Shown here piece by piece: positions 1 through 7,636 of a stretch of DNA of 64,000 nucleotides. Source of the stretch: Thiothrix subterranea (GTDB taxonomy: Bacteria > Pseudomonadota > Gammaproteobacteria > Thiotrichales > Thiotrichaceae); the NCBI RefSeq assembly GCF_030930995.1, contig NZ_CP133217.1, positions 2,718,001 to 2,782,000 of the forward strand. Reading direction: 5' to 3'. The notes beneath the pieces were generated by a model that saw only the letters and a program-made list of their open reading frames with translations, made no database searches and was not told where the DNA came from. The translations under genes were made by a program, and so were the position numbers. Numbering within the stretch: position 1 is the first letter of the stretch; the number at the start of each line of letters is the position of its first letter.

Positions 1-211
1 ACAAATCCCGTCCATTCGCATCCGTTCCAAACCAGAATCCCTGCGCGGCATCGGGCGGAATTCCCATGGCATCCCAATAAATTTCGTCGTAAGGATGCGG
101 GCTAAACAACGGCCCTAACACACACAAGACGGCAATCAGCAGCAAGACGATGGCGCTGCCGACCGCCATTTTATTGCGCAATAAGCGCTGCCATGCTTTG
201 TGTTTAATCAT
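1..211 (-). CDS. oppC: Oligopeptide ABC transporter permease OppC, N-terminal part (runs off the window)
   Basis: Reading the minus strand from an ATG at 211-209 gives an open frame of 70 codons that continues past position 1. It begins MIKHKAWQRLLRNKMAVGSA, followed by a hydrophobic segment, a periplasmic stretch containing HPYDEIYWDAMG, and FGTDANGRD. The last motif is typical of the OppC/DppC N-terminus, so this should be the second inner-membrane permease of a peptide importer. Its start overlaps the end of oppB by 8 nt (ATGATTAA), which indicates translational coupling in one operon. The C-terminal permease domain and any ATPase genes lie outside the window. Confidence 0.85.
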   Translation of the reverse strand, partial: MIKHKAWQRLLRNKMAVGSAIVLLLIAVLCVLGPLFSPHPYDEIYWDAMGIPPDAAQGFWFGTDANGRDL

Positions 212-1124
212 AACGCACCCTCGGATCCATCCAGCCGTAAATCACATCCACCAGCAAATTCATCAAAATAATCAACACGCCGTAAAAGATCACCACGCCC
301 ATGACCAAGGTGTAATCTCGGTTCAATGCCCCCTGCACAAAATGCCGCCCGATGCCCGGAATCCCGAAAATCTGCTCAATCACTACCGACCCGGTAATAA
401 TCGCCGCTGTCGCAGGCCCCAGCCAAGACAATACTGGCAGCAATGCCCCTTTTAACACATGCCGCCACACAATCAGCCGCAAGGGTAAACCTTTCGCAAC
501 AGCGGTACGAATATGCGGGCTAGACAGCGTTTCCAGCACACTGGCACGTATTAGCCGCGCTGCATACGCTATTTGCGGTAATGCCAGCGCAATTACCGGC
601 AACACGGCTGATTTCCAGCCTTGATCCCAACCAGCTACCGGCAGCCAATGCAAAAATACCCCAAACACCAACGCCAATAACGGTGCCATTACAAAATTAG
701 GCACAGTAATACCCGTCATGGACACTGCCATCACCGCATGATCGAGCGCACGGTTGTGATGCAACGCCGCCAACATTCCCGCCGGAATCCCAATCAGCAA
801 GGCAAGCAACATCGCAAACACCCCCAATTGCAAAGACACCGGAAACCCTTCCGCAATCAAGCTGCTGACGCTGTGATCCTTGTACTTAAACGACGGGCCC
901 AAATCCCCCTGCAATACATTGAGCAAATAATACCCGTATTGCACCGGCAACGGCCTATCCAAGTGGTAAGCGCGTTCCATATTCGCCGCAATTTCCGGTG
1001 GCATGGGGCGTTCGGTATCAAACGGCCCGCCCGGTGCTAAGCGGATTAAAAAGAACGCCAACGTGATGATCACTAGCAAGGTGGGCAGCGCACCTAGCAA
1101 GCGTTTAACGACATACTGCAACAT
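204..1124 (-). CDS. oppB: Oligopeptide ABC transporter permease OppB
   Basis: A 306-residue inner-membrane permease of the binding-protein-dependent transport family. The N-terminus (MLQYVVKRLLGALPTLLVII) is the classic first membrane helix of OppB/DppB. At least five further hydrophobic segments follow, and the cytoplasmic EAA-type loop that contacts the ATPase is seen around RTAVAKGLPLRLIVWRHVLK. The C-terminus PGIGRHFVQGALNRDY...DPRVRYD is also family-typical. Full length is normal for OppB. It pairs with the overlapping oppC to form the channel of a peptide importer. A ribosome-binding site (aaggg) lies 4-5 nt before the ATG. OppB versus DppB cannot be settled without the binding protein. 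Confidence 0.9.
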   Translation of the reverse strand: MLQYVVKRLLGALPTLLVIITLAFFLIRLAPGGPFDTERPMPPEIAANMERAYHLDRPLPVQYGYYLLNVLQGDLGPSFKYKDHSVSSLIAEGFPVSLQLGVFAMLLALLIGIPAGMLAALHHNRALDHAVMAVSMTGITVPNFVMAPLLALVFGVFLHWLPVAGWDQGWKSAVLPVIALALPQIAYAARLIRASVLETLSSPHIRTAVAKGLPLRLIVWRHVLKGALLPVLSWLGPATAAIITGSVVIEQIFGIPGIGRHFVQGALNRDYTLVMGVVIFYGVLIILMNLLVDVIYGWMDPRVRYD

Positions 1125-1190
1125 ACAACCCTTATCTTTCTGAGATTTAACCGTGACAAAACCTTCAAAAGCTCCTACACTTCAGTTTAT

Positions 1191-1196
1191 TATAAT
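1191..1196 (+). promoter_or_regulatory. Candidate -10 element for the ArsR-type regulator gene
   Basis: A perfect TATAAT lies 63 nt upstream of the regulator start at 1259, in the divergent gap between oppB and that gene. No convincing -35 hexamer was found 16-18 bp upstream, so this is a weak call based on the -10 alone. The surrounding AT-rich bases would be the natural place for autoregulation by an ArsR-family repressor. Confidence 0.3.
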
Positions 1197-1258
1197 ATTC
1201 TAATCAACCATCAACCCCGCTAGATTTTCCATTGAGACTAACCTAGGAAGGGTTAATT

Positions 1259-1573
1259 ATGCACACATCAGAACACAGTATTATGGTTAATGGCATTCCG
1301 ATACAAGAAGACGATATCGAATATGCAAGCCGTTCCCTCAAAGCCGCGTCTCATCCATTGCGCTTAAAAATCATGTGTTTACTCTCACAACATGAGATGA
1401 CAGTGCAAGATATTGTGGATCATGTCGGCACGAGTCAAAGCAATGTTTCCCAACATTTAGCGATCATGCGTGACAAGGGCTTGTTGTCTTCGCATCGGGT
1501 GGCTAATCGTGTCTATTACTGCCTTGCTGAATCCCGCCGTGCTTTGTTACAAGCGTGTTCTTCGCTCCGTTAG
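1259..1573 (+). CDS. ArsR/SmtB-family winged-helix regulator, possibly a persulfide sensor
   Basis: A 104-residue winged-helix DNA-binding protein. The recognition helix region is TVQDIVDHVGTSQSNVSQHL, followed by the wing (SHRVANRVYYCL). The metal-binding ELCVCDL motif of ArsR/SmtB is absent. Cysteines are at residues 40 (early helix), 88 and 100 (last helix). A pair in these two helices is the arrangement used by BigR/SqrR persulfide sensors, which would suit a sulfur oxidiser, but this assignment is inference. A strong ribosome-binding site (aggaagg) precedes the ATG. The gene is divergent from oppB and has no obvious operon partner, so its target is unknown. Confidence 0.75.
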   Translation: MHTSEHSIMVNGIPIQEDDIEYASRSLKAASHPLRLKIMCLLSQHEMTVQDIVDHVGTSQSNVSQHLAIMRDKGLLSSHRVANRVYYCLAESRRALLQACSSLR

Positions 1574-1710
1574 TCTGAAATAATCAGTGGAGCGGTTTAC
1601 TGAGTCTATTCATCTTGATTATGGTTGTCTCTTAATGCGTGTGCAATTCAAAATATGCGCTACAATAGTCTGCATGTGTATGATGTGAATTACATAATTA
1701 AGGAAAATAA

Positions 1711-2613
1711 GTGAACACAAGTTATCTAAGCTTAGCCAGCCTAGGCAAAAATCATTGGTGGCGTTATGCGCTTGGCTTATTAGTCATTGCGATTTTTTGG
1801 CAGGTATTGGGTGCTATTCCGTTAGGAATCATGGTGGTTATGTTGCTAGGTGATGATGACCCTAACACGAATGTCGATCTGAGCACCTTGCAGTTTGAGG
1901 GGGTCAATAGCTTGTGGCCTTATTTGGGAATTAATTTCACCCTGCTGGCGATGTTGCTGGGCGTGTTTGTGACGGTGCGTTTTTTGCACAAACGTTATTT
2001 CACCAGTTTGATAACGCCGTTAATGCGCATTGATTGGAAGCTCATGCTGAAGGGATTTTTCGTATTCTTTGCTTTGATTGCGCTGGCAACGTTGTTGGAA
2101 GCGTTATCCCAGCCTGCGGGGTATCAAATGACGTTTGACGCAACGCAATTTTTGATGTTTTTGCCGATTGCACTGGTGATTACGCCGCTTCAGGCGGCAG
2201 CGGAAGAATTGCTATTCCGTGGTTATTTAATGCAAGGCTTGGGTTTGTGGGGGCGTGGTGCTGTTATACCGGTGTTGGGGTCTTCGTTGCTGTTCATGGC
2301 GGCGCATTTGGCAAATCCAGAAATGGGCGCGGATGCTTACCTGATTCCTTTATTGTATTTATTAATGGGCTTGTTTTTGGCTATTATTACTGTCAAAAGC
2401 AATTCTTTGGAATTGGCGATTGGGGTTCATGCCGCGAATAATTTGTTCACCGTGTTGATTATGAATTATGTCGATTCGGCATTGCCTGCCCCGTCGCTGT
2501 TCACCGCTAATGAAATTGATCCGGTGGCGAGTCTGATCAGCTTTGTGGTGGTTGCCGCCTTGTTCTATTGGATTATGTTTGTCTGGCAACGCCACGATAA
2601 TATTAAGATTTAA
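1711..2613 (+). CDS. CPBP-family intramembrane metalloprotease (Abi/Rce1-like)
   Basis: A 300-residue multi-pass membrane protein starting at GTG 1711, with the Shine-Dalgarno aagga about 8 nt upstream. The CPBP signature is present in the C-terminal half: EELLFRG (glutamate pair plus arginine), then FMAAHLAN and finally HAANNLF, supplying the metal-binding and catalytic Glu/His residues. About eight hydrophobic segments are visible. Family members process prenylated or secreted peptides and sometimes act in bacteriocin self-immunity, but no substrate can be inferred here. It ends 31 nt before dsrN and may be co-transcribed with it. Confidence 0.8.
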   Translation: MNTSYLSLASLGKNHWWRYALGLLVIAIFWQVLGAIPLGIMVVMLLGDDDPNTNVDLSTLQFEGVNSLWPYLGINFTLLAMLLGVFVTVRFLHKRYFTSLITPLMRIDWKLMLKGFFVFFALIALATLLEALSQPAGYQMTFDATQFLMFLPIALVITPLQAAAEELLFRGYLMQGLGLWGRGAVIPVLGSSLLFMAAHLANPEMGADAYLIPLLYLLMGLFLAIITVKSNSLELAIGVHAANNLFTVLIMNYVDSALPAPSLFTANEIDPVASLISFVVVAALFYWIMFVWQRHDNIKI

Positions 2614-2644
2614 TAATATACCTGAGTTGCGGTAGAATGCGTTC

Positions 2645-4027
2645 ATGGCAAGAATTTTTATCTCCGCAACGCACAAATCCTCCGGCAAAACCACACTGTC
2701 CATCGGTCTGTGTGCCGTTTTGCACGCCCAAGGTTTACGTGTCCAGCCGTTCAAAAAAGGCCCGGATTATATCGATCCGTTGTGGTTAGGGGCGGCGAGT
2801 CAGCGCCCCTGCCACAATCTTGATTTCAATACGATGACACCGGCTGAAATCATCCAAACCGTGCAGCATTATTCGCAAAATGCAGATATTGCGCTAATCG
2901 AAGCCAATAAAGGGCTGTACGACGGCATGGCGTTGGATGGTTCGGATAGCAATGCGGCTGTCGCTAAATTAACCCAATCCCCCGTTATTTTGGTGGTGGA
3001 CTCACGCGGTATGACACGCGGCATTGCGCCGTTATTGCTCGGTTATCAAGCGTTTGACCGCGAAGTAAATATTGCCGGAATCATTTTCAATCGCGTGGGC
3101 GGTGCTCGCCACGCCGCTAAGTTGCGTGAATCCGTTGAGCATTACACCGACATCAAGGTGTTGGGCGCGGTACAAAATAATCCCGAAATGGAAATCGAAG
3201 AGCGCCATTTGGGGTTGATGCCGAGCAATGAGAGCGGTGCAGCAGAACAGCAGATTGCACGGATTCGGGATCTGGTGGCAGAACAGGTGGATTTGCGAGC
3301 AGTGCTGGGGATTGCGGAGCGTGCAGTAGGGTTGGAGGGCAGGGCGATTCATGAATCGCCCCTACAATATTCTGGGTCTCTTAGCATCGGTATCTGTCAA
3401 GACCCTGCCTTCGGTTTCTACTACCCCGGCGACCTCGAAGCCCTGCAACAAGCAGGCGCAACCCTTGTTCCAGTGAACACCCTGCAAGACACTGCTTTGC
3501 CCGCCATCGACGGTCTGTTTATTGGCGGTGGTTTTCCCGAAACCCACATGCAGCAATTGGCGGCGAATACGTCAATGCGCGACTCCATCCGCCGCGCCAT
3601 CGACAACGGTTTGCCGACGTATGCGGAATGCGGCGGCTTGATGTACCTTTCCCGTAGCCTAATCTGGAACGGGCAACAAGCACCAATGGTGGGCGTGATT
3701 CCCGGTGACGCGGTGATGCATACCAAGCCGCAGGGCAGGGGTTACGTGAAATTGCAAGAAACCGCCGATATGCCTTGGCCGGGTGGCGACACGTTGCACA
3801 CGATTAATGCACACGAGTTCCACTATTCGCGGCTTGAGAATTTGACCGCAACGGGTAAATTCGCCTACCGTATGCGGCGCGGAACTGGCATTGATGGTCA
3901 ACACGATGGCTGGGTTTACCGCAATTTGTTAGCTTCTTACACACACATGCGCGATACCTCCCAATTCCGGTGGGCGCAGCGTTTTGTGGAATTTATCCGT
4001 CAAACTCAAAGGAATTCTATTGCATGA
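2645..4027 (+). CDS. dsrN: DsrN: CobB/CbiA-type cobyrinate a,c-diamide synthase homologue (siroheme amidation)
   Basis: A 460-residue two-domain amidotransferase. The N-terminal dethiobiotin-synthetase-like ATPase has SATHKSSGKTTLS (P-loop) and KKGPDYIDP. The C-terminal class I glutamine amidotransferase has the nucleophile Cys in AECGGLMYLS and the His in NAHEFHYSRLE. Alone this would be called cobB/cbiA. The DsrR gene overlapping its stop by 4 nt (ATGA) makes DsrN more likely; DsrN is thought to amidate siroheme for reverse-type sulfite reductase DsrAB. The linker between the domains (residues about 233-240) is encoded by a perfect palindrome of a repeat family described separately. No other dsr genes are in the window. 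Confidence 0.8.
   Translation: MARIFISATHKSSGKTTLSIGLCAVLHAQGLRVQPFKKGPDYIDPLWLGAASQRPCHNLDFNTMTPAEIIQTVQHYSQNADIALIEANKGLYDGMALDGSDSNAAVAKLTQSPVILVVDSRGMTRGIAPLLLGYQAFDREVNIAGIIFNRVGGARHAAKLRESVEHYTDIKVLGAVQNNPEMEIEERHLGLMPSNESGAAEQQIARIRDLVAEQVDLRAVLGIAERAVGLEGRAIHESPLQYSGSLSIGICQDPAFGFYYPGDLEALQQAGATLVPVNTLQDTALPAIDGLFIGGGFPETHMQQLAANTSMRDSIRRAIDNGLPTYAECGGLMYLSRSLIWNGQQAPMVGVIPGDAVMHTKPQGRGYVKLQETADMPWPGGDTLHTINAHEFHYSRLENLTATGKFAYRMRRGTGIDGQHDGWVYRNLLASYTHMRDTSQFRWAQRFVEFIRQTQRNSIA
3326..3365 (+). repeat. Palindromic repeat element inside dsrN
   Basis: The core 3342-3361 is a perfect 20-bp palindrome (gggcgattca/tgaatcgccc). It is flanked on the left by gtagg (3326-3330) and on the right by cctac overlapping its end (3361-3365). 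The outer GTAGG...CCTAC and inner GGGCGA...TCGCCC match the element in the ASCH-helicase gene at 21265-21327. It is read through in frame, between the two dsrN domains. A REP- or MITE-like origin is inferred from the repeat structure. Confidence 0.6.
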
Positions 4028-4335
4028 TCACCGTTACTGCCGCCGCCGCCACTCAAGTTCGTACCGCTTCGGTACAGGGCAATGCCATTGGTTTACCGTT
4101 ACGCATTGCTATCCAAACAAAGCCGGACGGTGGGTTTCATTACCTGATGGGGTTTGACGATCAGGAAAAAGCAGGCGACCAAAAAATCGAATCCGAAGGC
4201 GTGGTATTGGTGGTGGATGAGGCTTCTCAGCCATTAGTAACCGGCATGACGCTGGATTACGTGGAAATCGACGGCAAACTGGAGTTTGTTTTCATCAATC
4301 CGAATGACCCTAACTACCGTCCACCACAGGCGTAA
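4024..4335 (+). CDS. dsrR: DsrR: cysteine-free IscA/HesB-type protein
   Basis: A 103-residue protein with the A-type Fe-S carrier fold pattern (ITVTAAAATQVR at the start, then GLPLRIAIQTKPDGGFHYLMGFDD). It contains no cysteine at all, whereas true IscA/SufA/ErpA proteins need three. Loss of the cysteines is the hallmark of DsrR, which in purple sulfur bacteria influences dsr expression after transcription rather than carrying clusters. The ATG at 4024 overlaps the dsrN stop by 4 nt, so the two are translationally coupled. The in-frame upstream extension (from 3970) lies inside dsrN and is unlikely to be used. Confidence 0.8.
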   Translation: MITVTAAAATQVRTASVQGNAIGLPLRIAIQTKPDGGFHYLMGFDDQEKAGDQKIESEGVVLVVDEASQPLVTGMTLDYVEIDGKLEFVFINPNDPNYRPPQA

Positions 4336-4339
4336 TTCT

Positions 4340-5989
4340 ATGCAAGAAATGCACCATCAGGCAGAAGTTGACGATGCCGCTGCGACGGCTTCACGCGACA
4401 GTTACTGGGCCAGTCAAGAAGGCCGTCCTGTCATTGATTTGCCTTGGCAGGCGCAAATAAGCCTGATGGTGCTGTTTTTCACCTTCACGGTGATTGGCGC
4501 GGTTTATTTTTGGGTAACAAGCAGCAAAGCGGAATACCAGTGGATTGCGCCGATGATGACCGGTTTATGGTTGATTGCGGGTGCGGGTGTCTTGTCATTG
4601 TTGTATTGGGTGTGGCGCGAATTTTCCAAATTTGGGGCAGAATTATCCCGTTGGGCGATTCGTTTGCGCAAAGGCGATTTTAGTGCGCGGATGCCGATTT
4701 CAGGCAAAAGCTGCCCATCGCGCAAAATTCGTGAGCAAATCAACGCGATTACCGAAGATTACCAAGCGCTGTCACGGGTACAGCAAAAACGCATGAATCG
4801 GCAAGAAAAATACCTTGCCCAGAAAAAGCGTCACCTCAGTGTTCTTTACGAAGTGGCAAGCTGTATTAACCGTGCCGACAGTTTGGAAGCGTTGCTCAAT
4901 CTTTTTCTGCACACCCTAACCGACGTGGTGCACGCAGAAGCGGCAACGGTGCGTTTGCTGGATCGTGAAGGCAATATGCGCCTCGTTTCTAGCATTGGTT
5001 TGAATGCCGCCGCTTTGAAAGCGGAAGAAACTTTGCCATTACCCAGTTGTTTGTGCGGCAAAGCGGCAACGGATAAGCAAATCAAAATGCGCAGTGATAT
5101 TTCACAGTGCAATGCGATTCTCGGCAAGCCCCTGTGTGCGGGTAAACAAAATTTGGAAATGTTGGCGATTCCGTTGCAATACCGCGATAAAATTCTGGGT
5201 GTTTACAACTTGTTTATTAGCCAAGGGCGTTACGACAAGGTAGAAGATGACGAGCTATTGCTCAGTATCGGGCAGCATTTGGGCATGGCGATTGAAAAAG
5301 CCAATAGCGATGAAGACATGCGTACTTTGTCAATCATGGAAGAACGTACCCGGATGGCGCACGAATTGCATGATTCATTGGCACAAACCTTGGCGAGTTT
5401 GCGCTTTAAGGTGCGCCTGCTGGATGACTCGTTCAATCGGGGGGCAGAAGCGGATATGTGGCATGAATTGGAGGTCTTGGAAAATACCATCGACGAAGCT
5501 TACGCCGAATTACGCAGCCTGATTACCGATTTCCGTGCGCCAATTGATGGTAAAGGGATTTTGCGTGCAGTTGAGCGTTTGACCGAACGTTTCCGCCAAG
5601 AAACGGGTATGGAAGTGTTTTTCTACCACAATTGGGCATTGAAAGATTTGTCACGCGAAGTTGAGTTGGAAGTGATCCGTATCGTGCAAGAATCATTGAC
5701 CAATATTCGTAAACACAGCCAAGCATCAACCGTGCGCTTGTTGTTGCACAGTAGCGAAGAAGGCAAGTGCAGCATTTTGGTTGAAGACGACGGTATTGGT
5801 TTGCCCGACCCGCTGCCTGAACCCAACCCGACCACGGGCGAACACATCGGTTTACGCATTATGCAAGAGCGTGCTGAGAAGATCGGTGGCGAGATACAGT
5901 TTGAAAGTGAGCCGGGTGAGGGTACACTGATACAATTAAATTTTGATGCACCGCCAACCAAGAAACTTTCTGATTTGTTTGGGGTGTAA
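4340..5989 (+). CDS. NarX-type membrane histidine kinase with a cysteine-bearing GAF-like domain
   Basis: A 549-residue sensor kinase from ATG 4340. Two membrane segments at about residues 35-95 enclose only a short loop. A HAMP-like stretch, a GAF-like domain, the HisKA_3 dimerisation helix (RTRMAHELHDSLAQTL, phospho-acceptor probably His344) and an HATPase domain (N-box ESLTNIRKHS, G-boxes DDGIGLPD and GLRIMQERAEKIGG) follow. The GAF-like region has four cysteines spaced C-x-C-x17-C-x8-C (residues 237, 239, 257, 266), which could bind a metal or Fe-S cluster. It starts 4 nt after dsrR and is followed by its NarL-like regulator, so it probably reads a redox or sulfur signal. The ligand is unknown. 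Confidence 0.85.
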   Translation: MQEMHHQAEVDDAAATASRDSYWASQEGRPVIDLPWQAQISLMVLFFTFTVIGAVYFWVTSSKAEYQWIAPMMTGLWLIAGAGVLSLLYWVWREFSKFGAELSRWAIRLRKGDFSARMPISGKSCPSRKIREQINAITEDYQALSRVQQKRMNRQEKYLAQKKRHLSVLYEVASCINRADSLEALLNLFLHTLTDVVHAEAATVRLLDREGNMRLVSSIGLNAAALKAEETLPLPSCLCGKAATDKQIKMRSDISQCNAILGKPLCAGKQNLEMLAIPLQYRDKILGVYNLFISQGRYDKVEDDELLLSIGQHLGMAIEKANSDEDMRTLSIMEERTRMAHELHDSLAQTLASLRFKVRLLDDSFNRGAEADMWHELEVLENTIDEAYAELRSLITDFRAPIDGKGILRAVERLTERFRQETGMEVFFYHNWALKDLSREVELEVIRIVQESLTNIRKHSQASTVRLLLHSSEEGKCSILVEDDGIGLPDPLPEPNPTTGEHIGLRIMQERAEKIGGEIQFESEPGEGTLIQLNFDAPPTKKLSDLFGV

Positions 5990-6028
5990 CCTGCTTTTGA
6001 TAACCACAGTAATAAGCGACCTCACCAC

Positions 6029-6703
6029 ATGAATGAAAAAGTATTGTTGATTGATGACCACACCCTGTTTCGTGCCGGTTTGGAAGATTTGCTGACACGA
6101 CGGGGTATCCGAGTGGTTGCGGCGGTGGGCAGTGGTGACGAAGGCTTAGCGGCTGCTATCAACCTTGAACCGGATATTGTCTTGCTGGATATGCGGATGC
6201 CGCAAATGGATGGCCTCACGGTATTGCGCCAGCTACGCAAAAATACCCCGAATCTGCGGGTCGTCATGCTCACCACCAGCAGCAATGAAAACGATTTAGT
6301 CGAAGCCTTGCGCAGTGGCGCACGCGGTTACTTGCTCAAAGACATTGAACCCGATGAGTTAGTGGTGGCCTTGCGCGAAATCGTCGCAGGCAAAACGGTG
6401 GTTGCGCCAGAACTTGCGGCAATATTGGCAAGAGTGGTGCAAGGTGGCGATGCACGCGCTAACGAAGGTAAGCTTGCGAACCCGTTTTCTGAATTGACCC
6501 CGCGTGAATACGAAATTCTCACCTTGTTGGCAGAAGGTCAAAGCAATAAAGTCATTGCCCGCAATTTGGGTATTTCGGATGGCACGGTAAAACTGCATGT
6601 TAAAGCCATTTTACGCAAATTAAATGTTAGCTCGCGAATTACCGCTGCGGTGATGGCAGTGGAATACGGCATCCGTGTCGAAGCGGCTAACGCAGAACAT
6701 TAA
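6029..6703 (+). CDS. NarL/FixJ-family response regulator
   Basis: A 224-residue regulator. The receiver domain has the acidic pair (LIDDHTLF), the phospho-acceptor Asp54 in VLLDMRMPQMDG, the Thr in VVMLTTSS and the Lys in YLLKDIEPDE. The C-terminal LuxR-type HTH is ELTPREYEILTLLAEGQSN...ISDGTVKLHVKAILRKL. It lies 39 nt after the NarX-like kinase, and HisKA_3 kinases pair with exactly this regulator class, so the two should form one system. The target genes are not shown by the sequence; dsrNR and the downstream rhodanese are the nearest candidates. Confidence 0.9.
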   Translation: MNEKVLLIDDHTLFRAGLEDLLTRRGIRVVAAVGSGDEGLAAAINLEPDIVLLDMRMPQMDGLTVLRQLRKNTPNLRVVMLTTSSNENDLVEALRSGARGYLLKDIEPDELVVALREIVAGKTVVAPELAAILARVVQGGDARANEGKLANPFSELTPREYEILTLLAEGQSNKVIARNLGISDGTVKLHVKAILRKLNVSSRITAAVMAVEYGIRVEAANAEH

Positions 6704-6719
6704 TCCATTGACGAATACC

Positions 6720-7196
6720 ATGAATAACGCGAAAACCTTTGCGGCACTGGTTGCCGACGCTTTGTCCCACATTCAGGAATTGATGCCGTGGGATGTTGAA
6801 GCAATGCAAGCCAGCCACCCGGATTTACTGATCGTCGACGTTCGTGAAGCGGACGAATACGACGCGGCACACATCAAAGATTCTCTGCATGTGCCGCGTG
6901 GTATTCTGGAAGCCTCTTGTGACTGGGGCTATTCCGACACCATTCCTGCGTTAGCGCTGGCACGCGACAAGCCGGTGGTGCTGGTGTGCCGTTCGGGAAA
7001 CCGTACTGCGCTGGCGGCGTTGACGTTGCAATTATTGGGCTATCAGCAAGTCTATTCCATGAAAACCGGGGTACGCGGCTGGAATGATTACGAATTGCCC
7101 TTGTTTAATCGAGCGGGTGAGCCAGTCGATGTGGATTGGGCAGAAACCGAATTAAATCCGCCGACGCGCCCGGAACAAATGCAGGCTAAAGTTTAG
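6720..7196 (+). CDS. Rhodanese-like sulfurtransferase
   Basis: A 158-residue protein from ATG 6720, 16 nt after the response regulator. It is a single rhodanese domain: LLIVDVREADEYDAAHIKDS in the first half, then the active-site loop with Cys90 in VCRSGNRT, and GVRGWNDYELPL at the end. The loop C-R-S-G-N-R suits persulfide chemistry, so it may move sulfane sulfur in the cytoplasm, consistent with nearby dsrNR. About 25 extra N-terminal residues precede the domain. An in-frame start at 6675 exists but lies inside the regulator gene and lacks a ribosome-binding site. Confidence 0.85.
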   Translation: MNNAKTFAALVADALSHIQELMPWDVEAMQASHPDLLIVDVREADEYDAAHIKDSLHVPRGILEASCDWGYSDTIPALALARDKPVVLVCRSGNRTALAALTLQLLGYQQVYSMKTGVRGWNDYELPLFNRAGEPVDVDWAETELNPPTRPEQMQAKV

Positions 7197-7250
7197 ATGT
7201 GTCTTTGAAATAGAATTTTTTGTATGAAATTTGCAACATATCAATAAAAT

Positions 7251-7311
7251 CAACAGGATTTTTGTATCTTTACTGCTACACTTACACTATTGTGTAAAAA
7301 TAGTCCTGTTG
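7251..7311 (+). promoter_or_regulatory. Upstream region of the lipoprotein gene with an 8-bp inverted repeat
   Basis: The 140-nt gap between the rhodanese and the lipoprotein is AT-rich. It contains inverted arms caacagga (7251-7258) and tcctgttg (7304-7311) separated by 45 nt, with a shorter dyad (acactattgtgt) between them. These could be operator half-sites or part of a 5' leader. A strong Shine-Dalgarno (aaggag) precedes the lipoprotein ATG. No clear -35/-10 pair was found. Confidence 0.25.
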
Positions 7312-7336
7312 TGGGACACAGTAAGGAGACTAGCAA

Positions 7337-7636
7337 ATGAAGATCATCAGCCCAAGAACCTTGGCGTGCATAGCGGTATTACTGGGTAGCTTGTCGCTAT
7401 CGGCTTGTTCTACCTTGGCGGCGGTTAACCCGTTTAAACAGCAAACGGATACGGAAGGCTCTGAACCTGCGCCTGCGAATGAAAGTATGCCATTGAGTAC
7501 GCCTGCGACCAGCATTCGGGTGGAAACTAAACCTCCCGAACCCAAGGGGCAGCAGGAGGTGGAAGTCAATGTTGGCAACAATGTGCAATGCACCACGTTC
7601 TGTTCCCTGCCAATGCGCCAGCGACCGGTCAATTAA
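7337..7636 (+). CDS. Small putative lipoprotein
   Basis: A 99-residue protein with a signal peptide ending in the lipobox LSAC (Cys24), so it should be lipidated and exported. The mature part is short, Pro/Glu-rich and of low complexity ([27 protein letters not shown]) with no recognisable domain; two more cysteines are near the C-terminus. A good ribosome-binding site (aaggag) is present. It converges on selO, and the two stop codons share the bases ttaa at 7633-7636. The function is unknown. Confidence 0.65.
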   Translation: MKIISPRTLACIAVLLGSLSLSACSTLAAVNPFKQQTDTEGSEPAPANESMPLSTPATSIRVETKPPEPKGQQEVEVNVGNNVQCTTFCSLPMRQRPVN

